A DNA stretch of 64,000 bases from Sisyra terminalis (GCA_958496175.1 OY292274.1:66102630-66166629); one strand, 5' to 3'; counted from the stretch's first letter, positions 14,101 through 23,486 are shown. A program made the numbers and translations. Notes: generated by a model from the letters alone, not told the origin.

Positions 14101-16684
14101 TATAACTTGTTTCTATAAAAGTTTTTGATATTTTTCACAGGTCCTAAGGTATTTGCAATGAACTGAAAATAAATTATATTTTATAATTACGAATTTTTGT
14201 CAGTTTAATGCAAATAACTTACGATCTGTGAAAAATATCAAAAACTTTTATAGAGATAAGTTATAGGAAAAAAGTGCTCTACAAAAAATGTCCTATAAAA
14301 ATTTCTCATAAAATTGATGGTTGCGTCAAAAAATTGAAAAAAATTCTCTTTAGTTCAACTTTGACCTCGAATAACTTTTGAAGGAATAAATATATCAAAA
14401 ACTTGTCAAGACCTTTTTTGTAGATCGTTCAATTTTCTACAAGAATATACCTTGGTCATTCCGAAATATTGTCACCAACGTGAGCAATAAGTCTTATTTA
14501 AATAGTTGTTCCAATTATTCTGGTTTTATTTATGGTTCCAATCCGAAGACAGCTTTACTGATTTGATAGAAACTTCGTAATCAAGTTCAACTAATAACCT
14601 ACCTCTATACAAGTTATTGATATATTTCACAGGTCCTAAGTTATTTAATTAAAATAAAAAAAAAATGTTAAAATTTATTAATTCAGGTAATTTTCAGTTT
14701 AATGTAAATAACTTAGGACCGGTGAAAAATATCAAACCTTTTAAAAATGATAAGTTATAGAAAAAAAAGTGCTCTACAAAAAATGTCCTTTAAAATTTTC
14801 TCATAAAATTGATGGTTGCGTCAAAAAATTGAAAAAATATTAAAATTTCTGTTTAGTTCAACTTTGACCTCGAATAACTTTTAAAGGAATAAATATATCA
14901 AAATCTTGCTAGAGACCTTTTTTGTAGATCGTTAAATTTTGTACAAGAATATACCTTGGTCATTTCGAAATATTGTCACCAACGTGAGCCATAAAATTCC
15001 AAAGTGCAAGAGAATATTGTTCCCATGTTATTTAAATGGAAAATCGAAATTTGCGATGCGGCACCTTTTAATATTAAGAGATTTTATTTTCACAGGTTTT
15101 TTTTTGTCATTCCCAACAATTTTATAGGACATTTTTTGTAGAACAATTTTTTTTTTTTTATAACTTATCTCTAAAAAAGTTTTTGATATTTTTCACAGGT
15201 CCTAATTTATTTGCATTAAACTGAAAATTTCCTGAATTATTATATTTTTAATATAATTTTTTTTTATTACTTAGAACCTGTAAAAAATATCAAAAACTTT
15301 TATAGAGATAAGTTATAGAAAAAAAAGTGTTCTACATAAAAGTCCTATAAAATTTTCTCATAAAATTGATGGTTGAGTCAAAAAATTGAAAAAATATTAA
15401 AATTTCTCTTTAGTTCAACTTTGATCTCGAATAACTTTTGAAGGAATAAATATATCAAAAACTTTTCGGAGACTTTTTTTGTAGATCGTCCAATTTTCTA
15501 CAAGAATATACCTTGGTCATTCCGAAATATTGTCACCAACGTGAGCTATAAAATTCCAAAGTGCAAGAGAATATTGTTCCCTTGTTATTTAAATGGAAAA
15601 TCGAAATTTACGATGCGGCACTTCTTTATATTAATATTAAGAGCTTAAATTTTCACAGGATTTTTTTTTGTCATTCCCAAGAACATTTTCGCTATAATTA
15701 AGAAAAAAAAATCATCATTTTTTTTGAATCAGTCTAATGTTACATGCATATGGATCAAATATTTCATTGTTTTTTACTTTTCTTTTGTTGCAACGATAAG
15801 AGATTCTGTATTACAATCAAAATGCTAACGCTACGGTGAACGTAAGTTCGTTTCCAACTCGTTTTACTGTTCTCGTTTCAACGTTCAATGAGTGACTTGA
15901 GACTGACCCACTTCTTCGGCTGAAAAATCTTGTTTGAATAAGAAAAAGTGAAATTACTCGACGATATGACCAAGCAATAATAGCATATGACCGTGATATG
16001 AGAGAATAATTCAAAAAATTCCATAAAGTTTTATGTTCATTATCGAGAAAGCAACTTTTGGTTTTAATGATTAATTTTTGGTTTCTTTGATTTGTAGCAA
16101 TTGTATTTGGCGACTGGAAATTCGGTCAATTTTGAGGAAGAGTTACAAGTGGCGACGGCCGTTGATCCGCAAGCCGGTCTTGCCATGGCCGAACCGGTCG
16201 GATGTTCCAGCGAAACGGAATCGAAAGCTCCGCCAGAGTTGATTTGCACGTCCGAAACTAAAGCTCTGGCCGTGGAAAGTGGGAAGAAAGTATCCAACGA
16301 GGAAATCACAAATACCAGCAATGCCGTTTGGAATGCAGCCGGTGAACAACTTTGCGTGGTTTGCCAATATTTCCCGTTGTCCAGAGCTTTGTTACCATGC
16401 CGGTAAAACTATCAACTTTATCATTCATTTATATTTTATCTAATTAATATTTTTTTTTTAGACATACTTGCATTTGTGCGAGCTGTTTTGGTAAATTGGA
16501 ACGATGTCCAATGTGTCGTAGTCCCATTAAAAGTTACTTTTGTATACGAGGCGAAGAATACATGCCAACAAGTGGCTGCAACGGCACCACCAATCCCAAG
16601 GGCCTGGTTCCCGGATCACCTCTATTTCATTGGCTCGACACCTGGAACGATCGCATTACCGACTTTCTTGGATTCGGCAGATAA
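615..16684 (+). CDS. CGRRF1: CGRRF1 orthologue: cell growth regulator with RING finger domain (5'-partial, 5 exons)
   Basis: Join 615-786, 3125-3272, 7440-7547, 16098-16402 and 16462-16684: 317 codons plus a stop, missing the N-terminus. The reading is continuous over all four introns, with junction phases 2, 0, 0 and 2, and all donors are GT and all acceptors AG. The product matches vertebrate CGRRF1 block by block: YWGVSIRELHVAL (exon 1), LGTPPRLAYPLVIF (exon 2), VVHIKDSVCTLPTSILAQYL (exon 3), then an acidic/Thr-Ser linker and a C-terminal RING-HC (CVVC, PCRH, CASC, CPMC). CGRRF1 is known as an E3 ubiquitin ligase anchored in the ER by an N-terminal membrane segment. That segment is not in the window, so about 90-100 residues should be encoded further left. 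The tail after the RING (about 45 residues, rich in Gly/Pro/Trp) is longer than I expect for the vertebrate protein. Gene identity is firm from motif order; exon 1 limits are slightly less certain. Confidence 0.9.
942..1131. mobile_element. hAT-type MITE
   Basis: The ends are CAGTGATGGTGAACC and GGTTTCACCATCCCTA (inverted). Flanking 8-mers ccttaggt and ccctaggc match at 6 of 8 positions, which fits a decayed hAT target duplication. It lies in a CGRRF1 intron. Confidence 0.6.
1336..2349. mobile_element. F1 palindromic element, copy 1
   Basis: Near-complete inverted repeat of about 1 kb: two arms of about 450 bases around an AT-rich loop near 1850. The arms contain the shared CTCTTAATATTAATATTAAG motif (near 1430-1450 and 2236-2256), the block tgtagaaaattgaacgatct and the block ggtcctaagttattt. 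The right end is GAATCAGTCTA; the left end is decayed (TAATTC). No clear target duplication. Confidence 0.8.
2396..2572. mobile_element. PIF/Harbinger-type MITE
   Basis: The terminal inverted repeat is AGCARGCCATTCATGCTCCG and the sub-terminal part is also foldback (ccaactagt / actagttgg). It is flanked by TTA on both sides, the target preference of PIF/Harbinger elements. Same family as at 3323, 8104, 8405 and 8896. Confidence 0.7.
3125..3272 (+). CDS. CGRRF1: CGRRF1 exon 2 (of those in window)
   Basis: The acceptor is tttactag and the donor acg|gtaaaa. The first base completes the split codon, and 49 full codons follow. The segment LGTPPRLAYPLVIFLMRTE matches FGTVPRSRYPLVALLTLAD of the vertebrate protein. 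An alternative acceptor ten bases upstream (taag at 3111-3114) would not keep phase with exon 1. Confidence 0.85.
3323..3498. mobile_element. PIF/Harbinger-type MITE
   Basis: Inverted ends AGCAGGCCATTCACGCTCCG and its complement, 176 bases, TTA on each side. Confidence 0.72.
3502..4885. other. intron sequence without recognised features
   Basis: Part of the second CGRRF1 intron in the window. AT-rich, no long open frame on either strand and no inverted repeat that I could see. Confidence 0.5.
4886..5073 (+). mobile_element. LINE 3'-tail fragment (RTE-like)
   Basis: The string 'aaaatcggtccagccgtttc', then 'caaacatcgtgacaagagat' and 'tataagat', resembles the conserved 3' tail of RTE-type LINEs in insects. 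No coding part remains. Assignment is from memory of that tail motif. Confidence 0.4.
5137..5196. repeat. (TA)30 microsatellite
   Basis: Pure alternating TA over about 60 bases; a minus-strand Ile/Tyr open frame here is an artefact of it. Confidence 0.97.
5405..5522 (-). mobile_element. tRNA-derived SINE copy
   Basis: Minus strand: A-box-like TGGCCGAGTGATC and B-box-like GGTTTGATCCTC at tRNA spacing, then 'tttcaatatttcttgatt'. It matches the copies at 18771 and 39141. Confidence 0.6.
5833..6782 (+). mobile_element. non-autonomous Helitron (copy A)
   Basis: Begins A|TCTATCTATTATTATAAAG and ends GGGGATCAACTAG|T, the TC...CTAG ends and A/T target of Helitrons. The body begins with the widely shared 'gaggaaagatttgattgttt' and 'taggctccgtaactacttga' strings and ends with 'acgcagacgaagttgcgggg'. 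950 bases, no Rep/helicase coding. Confidence 0.72.
6785..6965 (-). pseudogene. Jockey-type LINE reverse-transcriptase fragment
   Basis: Minus-strand frames encode AFDKVWHQRLLYKI and, after a frameshift and stops, VDVPQGRVLGPLLY: the palm motifs of a non-LTR reverse transcriptase with the region between them decayed. It starts directly beside the Helitron end. Confidence 0.7.
7440..7547 (+). CDS. CGRRF1: CGRRF1 exon 3
   Basis: The acceptor ctttttgcag and donor aag|gtaaga are both strong. The exon is 36 codons, phase 0 at both ends. It encodes VALVNVVHIKDSVC, followed by ILAQYLKQANGQLSCLK, matching the ISMVSVIHIPDRTYKL...ILYQYLLLAQGQFHDLK region of CGRRF1. Overlapping open frames on both strands here are shadows. 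Confidence 0.88.
8104..8228. mobile_element. PIF/Harbinger-type MITE (array unit 1)
   Basis: Ends AGCAGGGCATTCATGCTCC and GAATGGCCTGTT, flanked by TAA. It is shorter than its relatives because part of the interior is missing. Confidence 0.65.
8405..8560. mobile_element. PIF/Harbinger-type MITE (array unit 2)
   Basis: Same family; left flank TAA, right flank mutated to TCA. Confidence 0.62.
8595..8751. mobile_element. Tigger/pogo-like MITE
   Basis: Inverted ends CAGTATAATCTTACTAATCC and GGATTAGTGAGATTACTCTG, followed inward by GGCAC/GTGCC. TA on both sides, the Tc1/mariner target. Related copy at 10105. Confidence 0.75.
8896..9080. mobile_element. PIF/Harbinger-type MITE (array unit 3)
   Basis: Ends AGCAGGCCATTCATGCTCC and GTGAATGACCTGCT, TAA on both sides, 185 bases. 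Confidence 0.68.
9119..10099. mobile_element. F1 palindromic element, copy 2, with 9-bp target duplication
   Basis: About 981 bases, two arms of about 450 bases. Direct repeats atatacagt at 9110-9118 and 10100-10108 flank it. The right end is GAATCAGTCTA; the left end has lost a base (AAACTGATTC). It inserted across the left boundary of the Tigger-like MITE of array unit 3. Confidence 0.85.
10105..10292. mobile_element. Tigger/pogo-like MITE
   Basis: Ends CAGTATAATTTCACTAATCC and GGATTAGTGAGATTACACTG. The right side is followed by TA; the left TA belongs to the F1 target duplication. 188 bases, near-twin of the copy at 8595. Confidence 0.72.
10727..10863. repeat. foldback with Penelope-like end motif
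   Basis: 'gtacaacgtttcatcgcctt' is repeated inverted as 'aggcgacgaaacgttgtac' 100 bases on. The GAAACG end next to a small stem resembles Penelope-like pseudo-LTR ends, but the CTGANGA box is degraded (CTGAAAG). Confidence 0.45.
10865..11711. other. intron, no firm feature
   Basis: A 117-codon open frame (11367-11720, +) is Lys/Leu/Asn rich with no motif that I recognise and no splice logic with CGRRF1. I treat it as chance. Confidence 0.4.
11712..12115. repeat. two-copy tandem duplication
   Basis: 'gaaagttgacgaaaattctagaaat' to 'tttgaaagtggtctaagtt' (from about 11725) recurs from about 11933 to 12095 with about 85-90% identity. Each unit ends with the 'cgtttattt...gaaagt' arm also seen at 190 and 39380. 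Confidence 0.65.
12370..13670. other. intron without recognised features
   Basis: Contains a 119-codon open frame (12701-13060, +) rich in Phe/Lys/Ile and without recognisable motifs. Otherwise AT-rich and structureless to my reading. Confidence 0.4.
13681..15736. mobile_element. F1 compound palindrome, copy 3, with 9-bp target duplication
   Basis: TAGACTAATTC opens it and GAATCAGTCTA closes it; perfect direct repeats atgttacat flank it at 13672-13680 and 15737-15745. It is 2056 bases, twice the usual length: one left arm but three loop/right-arm blocks (ending near 14490, 15115 and 15736). A foreign 125-base repeat (14491-14615) follows the first. The target duplication covers the whole compound, so it may have moved as a unit or been rearranged after insertion. 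Confidence 0.85.
14491..14615. repeat. dispersed repeat inside F1 copy 3
   Basis: 'tatggttccaatccgaagac' and 'cgtaatcaagttcaactaat' recur at about 22945-23055 in intergenic DNA, showing an independent repeat. Confidence 0.5.
16098..16402 (+). CDS. CGRRF1: CGRRF1 exon 4: linker and first half of RING
   Basis: The acceptor is tttgtag and the donor cg|gtaaaac. The exon opens with QLYLATGNSVNFEEEL, matching the QLFMSANNN region, then has about 65 residues of Ala/Glu/Thr-rich low-conservation linker, and closes with CVVCQYFPLSRALLPCR, the first zinc ligands of the RING. GC content and codon use are clearly higher than in flanking DNA, as expected for real coding sequence. Confidence 0.92.
16462..16684 (+). 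CDS. CGRRF1: CGRRF1 terminal exon: second half of RING and C-terminus
   Basis: The exon follows a 59-bp intron with a clean T-run acceptor. It supplies HTCICASC and CPMCR, completing the C3HC4 RING (last ligands C-x2-C). The tail then runs to a TAA at 16682-16684 and ends DTWNDRITDFLGFGR. A candidate poly(A) signal AATAAA lies at 16793-16798. Confidence 0.92.
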
Positions 16685-16792
16685 TTTTCAACTCAACCGA
16701 AAATAGTGGGGTTTTAAAGAAAAAAAAATAATCAAAATAAAAAACTAGATCTCTCTTTTTCTCTCTGGCATTCAAGACTTTCGAAAAAATCT

Positions 16793-16798
16793 AATAAA
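16793..16798 (+). promoter_or_regulatory. candidate CGRRF1 poly(A) signal
   Basis: A canonical AATAAA lies 109 bases after the stop codon, with T-rich sequence following. In DNA this AT-rich the hexamer is common, so the assignment rests on position only. Confidence 0.45.
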
Positions 16799-16799
16799 T

Positions 16800-18770
16800 G
16801 TCGTACTATTTTCCGAGAATGTTTTCATCTTTTGCTGTAAGATATTTAAGTGTGAATATGTTTGATATAAAAGTGAGTTAGTTAAGATTTAAATTATATA
16901 TATATATCGATAGAAATTTTTGGTAATATTAATGTAAGAACGTCATATGGCACACAAAATACGTTCTTATTTGGTTTTATTTTCATTTTGAGTTGAACGT
17001 TGGATGTATATAAGCAGTGCCAAACTTTTCCTTTTTTTTTATTGAATATTTTGTTTGCTGTATAAAATTTTGTGATAAAGAGAAAAATAGATTTTTTTTC
17101 ATTATTAATTAGAATTAAATAAGGAAAATCTAATCAGTTAATTATAAAATTTTACTTTCGTAACACAGAAAAATCTATTATTGGAACATACAAAACTATT
17201 CGAATAAAATTCGATCAAATTTTGTATATTTTCAACGATTCAGAAATAGTGGTTCTTAAAAACAATGTTAATATCGGTTTGAACAGACCAAATATTGGTT
17301 CTAGGATGTCAATTTAAATCTCTAAATTTAAACTATGAATAAATAGCGAGCTTTTGTTAAAGAATGAAAATTAGATATTAAAAGTTTTAAAAAACCACAT
17401 TTCTACAATAATTTTATCTTTTTCATAAGTAGTCGTTATCACTAAGTCGCTTTCTAAAAAAAAATTAACTATCTTTAACTTCTTCACCTACATTTTAAGT
17501 TACACTCTAAAATCACATTAGTAAGACATATTATAGAATTCCAAACTTGGAATAACTTTAGTTAAATTAACTAGTTTCTAGAAAAAAAAAATAATAATAC
17601 GACCTACTCAATGTTTTAGTTTAAAAAAAATATCAAATGTATACTTATTTATAAACATAGACCTCAATACTGACAATATCATTGTCTTAAGAGATTTGAA
17701 AGAAAAAGTTTTAAACTTTTAGGCAATGGCATTGTAGGTTTTTGGTATATATTAATGATAATAGTATAAAGTTAAGATACCCATCACATTTTAATGATAA
17801 ACAAGCAACATTAATACAATTTGGATATAAAGCATATCAAATCCACATCAGTTATCAATGAAAACAAATACACAATGTTCATTTTAATAAATTTATGTTA
17901 AAAAAATGTTGCTAGTCATAGAAATGGCAAGTTTCTAGATTATTCTTTGAATATACAAAGCAATCAAATACATAATTGTTGAATCAGCTCAAAAATAATA
18001 GAATAAAGTTAGTCTTCCTTATCATAAATAATGCTAGGCCTTTTGTCTCGTTTTTTGCAATATTACGTTGAATACTTAAGTGAAAATTTTGTAGTAGTTG
18101 TAATGATTGAGGCTAATTTGTATATAATATAACTATTGTAGTTTTGTTCAAGTTTTAGAATTAACATTTATTCATTTTACTTTTTAATATAGATATTATA
18201 TTATATCATAGAACATTATCTATACGTAGAAGTTTTGATTTGTAATTCACTAAGTCTTTACGACAATAAGTCTGTGATAAAAATTCGTCGTTGTAAAATA
18301 ACAAAATTATATAATAGTTGGGTGGTGCTTTGTTCGATTATCCTGAATGTTTTGTTTTTCAGATGGAATTTTGAAGATTTGCAAGAGGAAGAGTATAATG
18401 TTTTTGAAATTATTAACTGATTTACTTGTAACCAAAATCTCAAAACAAGAAAATTGAAACTGCCGTTGAAGATCAAATTAATTAATGATGAAATTTGGGA
18501 AATAATTTATGAAGAATGAATGTTCGTTGATAAAATGAAAAAAAAGCTAAAAATTCCCTGAAGAAATTAGTAAGAAGAGAAGTTTTTCCAAAGAAAATGA
18601 AGGAATAGGAATATGGATCTCCGATCTACTAAAGTAAAGGGTTTCACCAAATATATACAAATCAAAAAATGTAATAAATCACCAATAAAAATTTATGCAA
18701 ATATTTTTTCAATAGTATTAAGCTATCACATGGAGCCCTCTTAAAAACTGATAATTTTAAAATTTATAAA
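16800..18770. other. intergenic, AT-rich, no recognised feature
   Basis: Downstream of the CGRRF1 poly(A) candidate. No conserved reading frame. Part could be an extended 3' UTR, which the sequence cannot show. Confidence 0.4.
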
Positions 18771-18940
18771 TGCCTACTAGTGGCCGAGTGGTCTTGATGA
18801 CCGCTCCAAAACTAATAGGTTTCGGGTTCGATTCTCGTATCGAGCGAATTTTCGATATTTCTCGATTACGGGTTTTTCTTAACCCTAGAGTAATTCAAGG
18901 CCTTAGTAGCTATACAGCGACGGTACATAACTAATAAAAA
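18771..18940 (+). mobile_element. tRNA-derived SINE
   Basis: A box TGGCCGAGTGGTC at 18781-18793 and B box GGGTTCGATTC near 18826, the spacing of a long-variable-arm (Leu/Ser-like) tRNA. The shared body follows: 'tttcgatatttctcgattac', 'aaccctagagtaattcaagg'. The acceptor stem does not close, so it is not a tRNA gene. Confidence 0.7.
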
Positions 18941-19259
18941 AATGTTATAAAATTGATTTTTTAGCGCAGCACTTCTTCATAATTTGGCTAGTGGACAATT
19001 GGAAAAACTTATTGATGAAAAAAGAATTTTAAAATCTTGAATTTTATAAAAATTTCTTGGGTTTTTTCATGAAAAACATTGGTTACTCTCTAAAGTCTAA
19101 AGTAAGTGGTACTTGGGCAATTAAAATCACTATTTTTTTTTTTTTGGTATTTTAAATGAGATTAATAAACTCTAAAATTTTGAGAAATAAAATTTATTTT
19201 GGAAAATTTAGTTTGAAGGAAACTTTAAATTTTCAAAATTCGTACGTTCATTGGCCAAT

Positions 19260-20158
19260 GCGTGTTGTGAGCATTGCGCAGTTCGTAGTTCATTTGTTAT
19301 TTAGTTGATTGTTTACGTGTTTTGTTAAAGTTGTGAATTGTAAATGATGCTACTTAATTACTTTCGTTTTAACCGGTTTTTTTAAGTTTATTAACCGAAA
19401 AAGTGCTTAAAATTGTGATTAAAGTCATAATTCACCTCTGCAACACATTTTCCTTTGCTGAAGTAAGTAAAATATTTGTTTAATTCTATTCCAAAAATGA
19501 ACTCAAATCAATCCCTCATTGATCTACCTATCGATGAAAACTTATTGAAAACTCAATTTTACGTATTTTTTTCTTATAAGAAGCAATCTTTAAATGATAA
19601 ATACTCTTTGTAGATACTTTTTTGGTAAATTTAAGATGAAATTATTTGATTTTATGTGGTAGAAAACTTGCAAAGCTCTAATGGCGTGGGTTGACTTTGA
19701 AGCCAATTTTGACTATTGTCATTAATGAAAAGAACCAAAAAAGTCCAATAAAAAGTTAATTCAGTTCTATTTGAACAAATTTGGTTAAATTTTACTTAAC
19801 GATCAGTGATTTTTGTCAATGAAATTGACTTAGAAAAAATCATAATTTTCATGCTGAGACAATTGCCAATAAGTAATGGCCGAATTAATCAAGGCCCCAC
19901 GCCAACTTATTAAGTGATAATGACGAAAATGTTCAACATATAATTTGGAATGGTTTTTCCGTCAATGAAATGGCATTTCATATTGGTTTTACTTTATTAT
20001 TTTTACTAAGGAAGTTTATTTGTTATTTTAGATGACTATGTGTGAGTGTTTTATGCAATTGGATTAATGGATCATTGCGAATTGCCTGTTGGGTGATAAG
20101 GCGAATTGGAGCTGAGATGCTGATAAAAACTGCAGTCAAGCTAAGTTGCATGCTCTTG
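19260..20158 (+). ncRNA. possible spliced non-coding transcript
   Basis: A relatively GC-rich block (19260-19461) ends in a near-consensus donor ctgaa|gtaagtaa. A second block, 20032-20158, has acceptor ttgttattttag and donor cttg|gtaaat and holds no long reading frame. It could be non-coding exons or an old transposon 5' region; only splice-like signals support it. Confidence 0.2.
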
Positions 20159-20372
20159 GTAAATTAACCATTTTCATTTATCGTTTTCAGCTAGAAGGGG
20201 GGCGTAAAAATTGTAATTGTTTTTGAGGCACAAACTATTATTATGTAGCATATATTTTCCGAATATGTTCGAGGTTTATGCTTCATCTTCAGGGCCTCAA
20301 TTCTGTTCGTTTTTGGGGCTTCGAGGTGCACTCTTGTTATATTAGATAGAGTAGAGACTAAGGTATCTAAAG

Positions 20373-21064
20373 CAGTAGCGTAGTTACTGAGGGGCTAGGC
20401 GGGGCAGTGCCCCGGGGCCCTCGAATCCTTACGAGAAATCTTGATCGAACTAAACTTTTGGAAATCCAGTTGGAAGTTCACCAATTATGTAAGGAAATAA
20501 TGAGCAAATATGGAGTGCTAGATTGCACCCTAACGGAGCTATTTACAGCAATGTTATTATTCTTTACAATTCCTCTCACTTCTGCAGCAGCCGAAAGGTC
20601 ATTTAGCAAATTAAAAATAATAAAAAATTATCTGTGAAATAATATGGGCCAAACTCGACTCCGACATTTATCGCTAATAGCAATTGAAAACAAAACGGCA
20701 TCAAGCCTGGATTTAAACGAAGTCATTGATACTTTTGCGAAAACTAAAGCTAGGAAAAAATTGTAAATATAATTGTTATTTAGTCAGTTGGTAGGCCCAA
20801 CCCTGATATAATAAGCCCTTGAATCTTCTCCTATTTCGTTTTATTAGCCAAACTTACACCAAGTATTAATTGTAATTTATGTTGTTACTGTTTAATATTT
20901 TTATTATCTGCCCTGCAGTGCACAAAAAAGAGCTTAAGTATCTTAGCATTGTTAAAGTAGTTGTATATTTAATATTTTTATTTGATAAAACCTAATCAGT
21001 TTACATAGCAGTGGGGCCCCATTTTTTAATTCGCCCCAGGGCCTTTGATTACCGAACGCCACTG
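20373..21064 (+). mobile_element. hAT element with transposase remnant
   Basis: Left end CAGTAGCGTAGTTAC with GGGGCAGTGCCCCGGGGCCC inside; right end complementary to CAGTGGCGTTCGGTAATC. Same family as the 314-bp deletion derivative at 35169. No 8-bp duplication abuts it; instead both flanks carry about 80 bases of the same sequence (20290-20372 and about 21068-21148). Confidence 0.75.
20407..20766 (+). pseudogene. hAT transposase C-terminal (dimerisation) domain, one nonsense codon
   Basis: Encodes a stretch with FTIPLTSAAAERSFSKLK, the hAT C-terminal dimerisation signature. TGA at 20635-20637 then interrupts it, after which the same frame runs on (NNMGQTRLRHLSLIAIEN) to TAA at 20766. The stop probably replaces an Arg codon common at that place (CGA to TGA). 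The catalytic N-terminal two thirds of a transposase are missing, so the element cannot move on its own. Confidence 0.8.
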
Positions 21065-21289
21065 TTCGGGGACCCAATTCCCGTTCGTTTTTGGGGCTTC
21101 GAAGTGCACTCTTGTTATATTAGATAGTGGAGACTAAGGTATCTAAAGATGCTAAATTGCAGTTCTAATTCTGGTTGCAACTACAAGGTATTGTACCATT
21201 TTTTTAAAGTTTTCTGGATGGCTCAAGACAATTACAATATTGTAGATAAATGGTTAAGTAGGGAGGGCAGGATTTAAGAATATTAAACC

Positions 21290-21950
21290 GATTTTTTTTC
21301 CTTTGATCTGGGGGCCTCTCATGCGAGTTCCTCTGCGCTGCGTCCTAAAAGGCCTATTGCGCCCCAGTTTAATATCAGTTCTAGTTGGTCAGGTCTGCTT
21401 CTGATATAAATCTCAGCAGACAGTCAACTGGATCTCGGTGTATGTTTCCCAGCTTATGTCCGGGTGGACCAAGCGAGTTGAGACGACTTTGAGTCATGGC
21501 TGGGCAGACAAATAGTACGGGGGAGGCAATTTCATCTTCCACGCCACATTTCCTGCAAGCTGCTGACTCTGTGTTCTTCCCTGTAGTTTGGAGATGTTTC
21601 CTCAAATTGCAGTGTCCTGTTAATAGGTCTACCAGCGTTTTGATGTCCTTCTTTCTTAGATTTAGAAGTCTTTTGTTATGTTCTTTCAAAGGTTTCTTTA
21701 TCATGACCTTTGAGAACTTGCCTCCTGCATAGTTATTCCAGGATTTTATTTGTTCATTCTGCGTCCATTCAGCTATTCTACCCAGTGTTATGCACTTTGG
21801 TAGGTCTATAGCCGGCTCTGGACCCATGAATGACATTCTTGAATCCGCCTTTGCGAGTTCGTCTGCCTCTTCGTTGCCTTTGATACCAGAGTGCCCCGGC
21901 ATGGTAAACCGATAGGCAGGGCTTTCTTTGATGTTTTTCAGGCACCTTTA
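21290..21950 (-). pseudogene. non-LTR retrotransposon 3' end: RNase H domain and tail
   Basis: Minus-strand frame 21902-21381 (173 codons, intact) reads on from CLKNIKES into MPGHSGIKGNEEADELA, the last RNase H motif (His...Asn-Glu-Ala-Asp). A zinc-knuckle-like C-x2-C...C part and a stop follow. RNase H inside a LINE is typical of I/R1-like groups. Upstream reverse transcriptase is gone: a 5'-truncated insertion. The plus-strand open frame here is a shadow. Confidence 0.78.
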
Positions 21951-22930
21951 AAACTGAGGATGACTTAAGTTAAGTGTATCAAATAAAGCGCTGAAGATGA
22001 CTTTTGGCAATAATATATTAACCATTAAAACTCATTACCAATTACCATCTGACAATACTTTAATCTCTTGTTTTCAAACTGATATTACAAAGAAAAGGTA
22101 ACCTTTGCAATTTGCCTAATTCCTTTTATGTTTCAATTTAAAGTTCATTAAAAATTCAGGACAATGTGGCTCTTAGATGTGACTTCCTCGTTATACAATT
22201 TTTATCGCTTCCATAATCATTTAATGATTATAAACTTAAAACTGCATTAACAGATATATAATCGAATTTAAATGAACAGATTTTATCTTAACAGCTTATG
22301 AAGATTTAAATTTAAACAAGTAGGCAAAATAAAGATTGAAATTCCTTATAATTACCTTAAATAAATTGAAAATTTGAATTTTGAAGTTTCATTTTTGTTA
22401 TGGCTTTTGTCAGCATGAATTCCACACGTTAAGTCCGAAACCAGTTTCAATTGTTAGCTAGTATGGAATGCAAGCATTCGTACTTTCAACTGTTGATATG
22501 AAATAACATAATAAACGCTTGAAGGCCAAAATGAGAGAATGGCAGCTTTAAATATGTCGTTCAGAAATTTGGAACCAGTTTCAGGTATTTATTATTTGTA
22601 GTCAATTATAAATGCATTAACACCTCTTTCCAAATCCATTGGTGATACTTTTGAACCAATCTTTTTCTCACATTTTAGCCTTCAAGCATTTATTATGTTA
22701 TCTCATACCACCCGTTGAGATCAGGTAAAAATTCCTTTCAATTTCACACTAGCTCGGAATTAAGCCGGTTTCGATCACAATAGAGATCGTTATTGAGCAA
22801 AAGTCGATAAAATTGAACATAAATATTTGTCTACCTGAATTCTATCATACGATTAAAGAACAGGTTTATCGATTTCGATAATATTTTGTATTCAGGTACT
22901 TCTTAGTGTTTCGCCAAAAAAGGGTATAAA
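21950..22930. other. intergenic, no recognised feature
   Basis: AT-rich, short frames only. 'tgaaataacataataaacgcttgaaggc' (near 22500) and 'gccttcaagcatttattatgttatctca' (near 22680) form a small inverted repeat about 190 bases apart. Confidence 0.4.
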
Positions 22931-23226
22931 GGTCACAAACAAGTCTAATTTAAATAGTAGTACCAATATTTTATTCTGATTATACTTATGGTTCCAATTT
23001 AAAGACTTCTTTATAGATTTGATAGAAATTTTGTAATCAAGTTCAACTAATTTTTCTTCAGAAGAAAAGATTGCTTATTTATTTTTAATTATTAATAGTA
23101 ATAGTAGCATTCAGATGACCGATTAAAATAAATAAACGGACATCTATTAGTTGAATATAAATTGAACTCTTTAATTAAATATCTATGTACTTTTTTAAGA
23201 TATCGAAAAATAAGCATACTTGAAAT

Positions 23227-23486
23227 CAGGGGTGGCCAACCCAAATTATATTGCGGACCACTTCGGAAATGCATCATAACTCCGTGGGCTACTTTTGAAG
23301 TTATATCTCAAATTTTCAATACTAAATTTATATACACTGTAAACATTTTTAATATATTGGTTTTCACCACTTTGGTCATTAGAAAATGTATACATTTTAT
23401 AAAAGTCTGATCCATATCGCGGATCGAAAAAGTTGTCAAGGTGTGCCTTTTCTGGTCCGTGGGGTAGCCATCTTTGACAACCTCTG
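23227..23486. mobile_element. hAT-type MITE
   Basis: Ends CAGGGGTGGCCAACCC and GGGTAGCCATCTTTGACAAC / CCTCTG, inverted. Flanking 8-mers cttgaaat and atttaaat agree at 6 of 8. Confidence 0.6.

Noticed and set aside
14939..15127. Frame encoding NIVTNVSHKIPKCKRILF that recurs at 28702, 47896 (-) and 49212
   Set aside because: It is simply the F1 arm read in one frame. It appears in each arm, is broken at random places and has no continuation, so the repeat is conserved, not a protein.
16064..16367. Two minus-strand frames over CGRRF1 exon 4
   Set aside because: Shadows of the GC-richer coding exon on the opposite strand.
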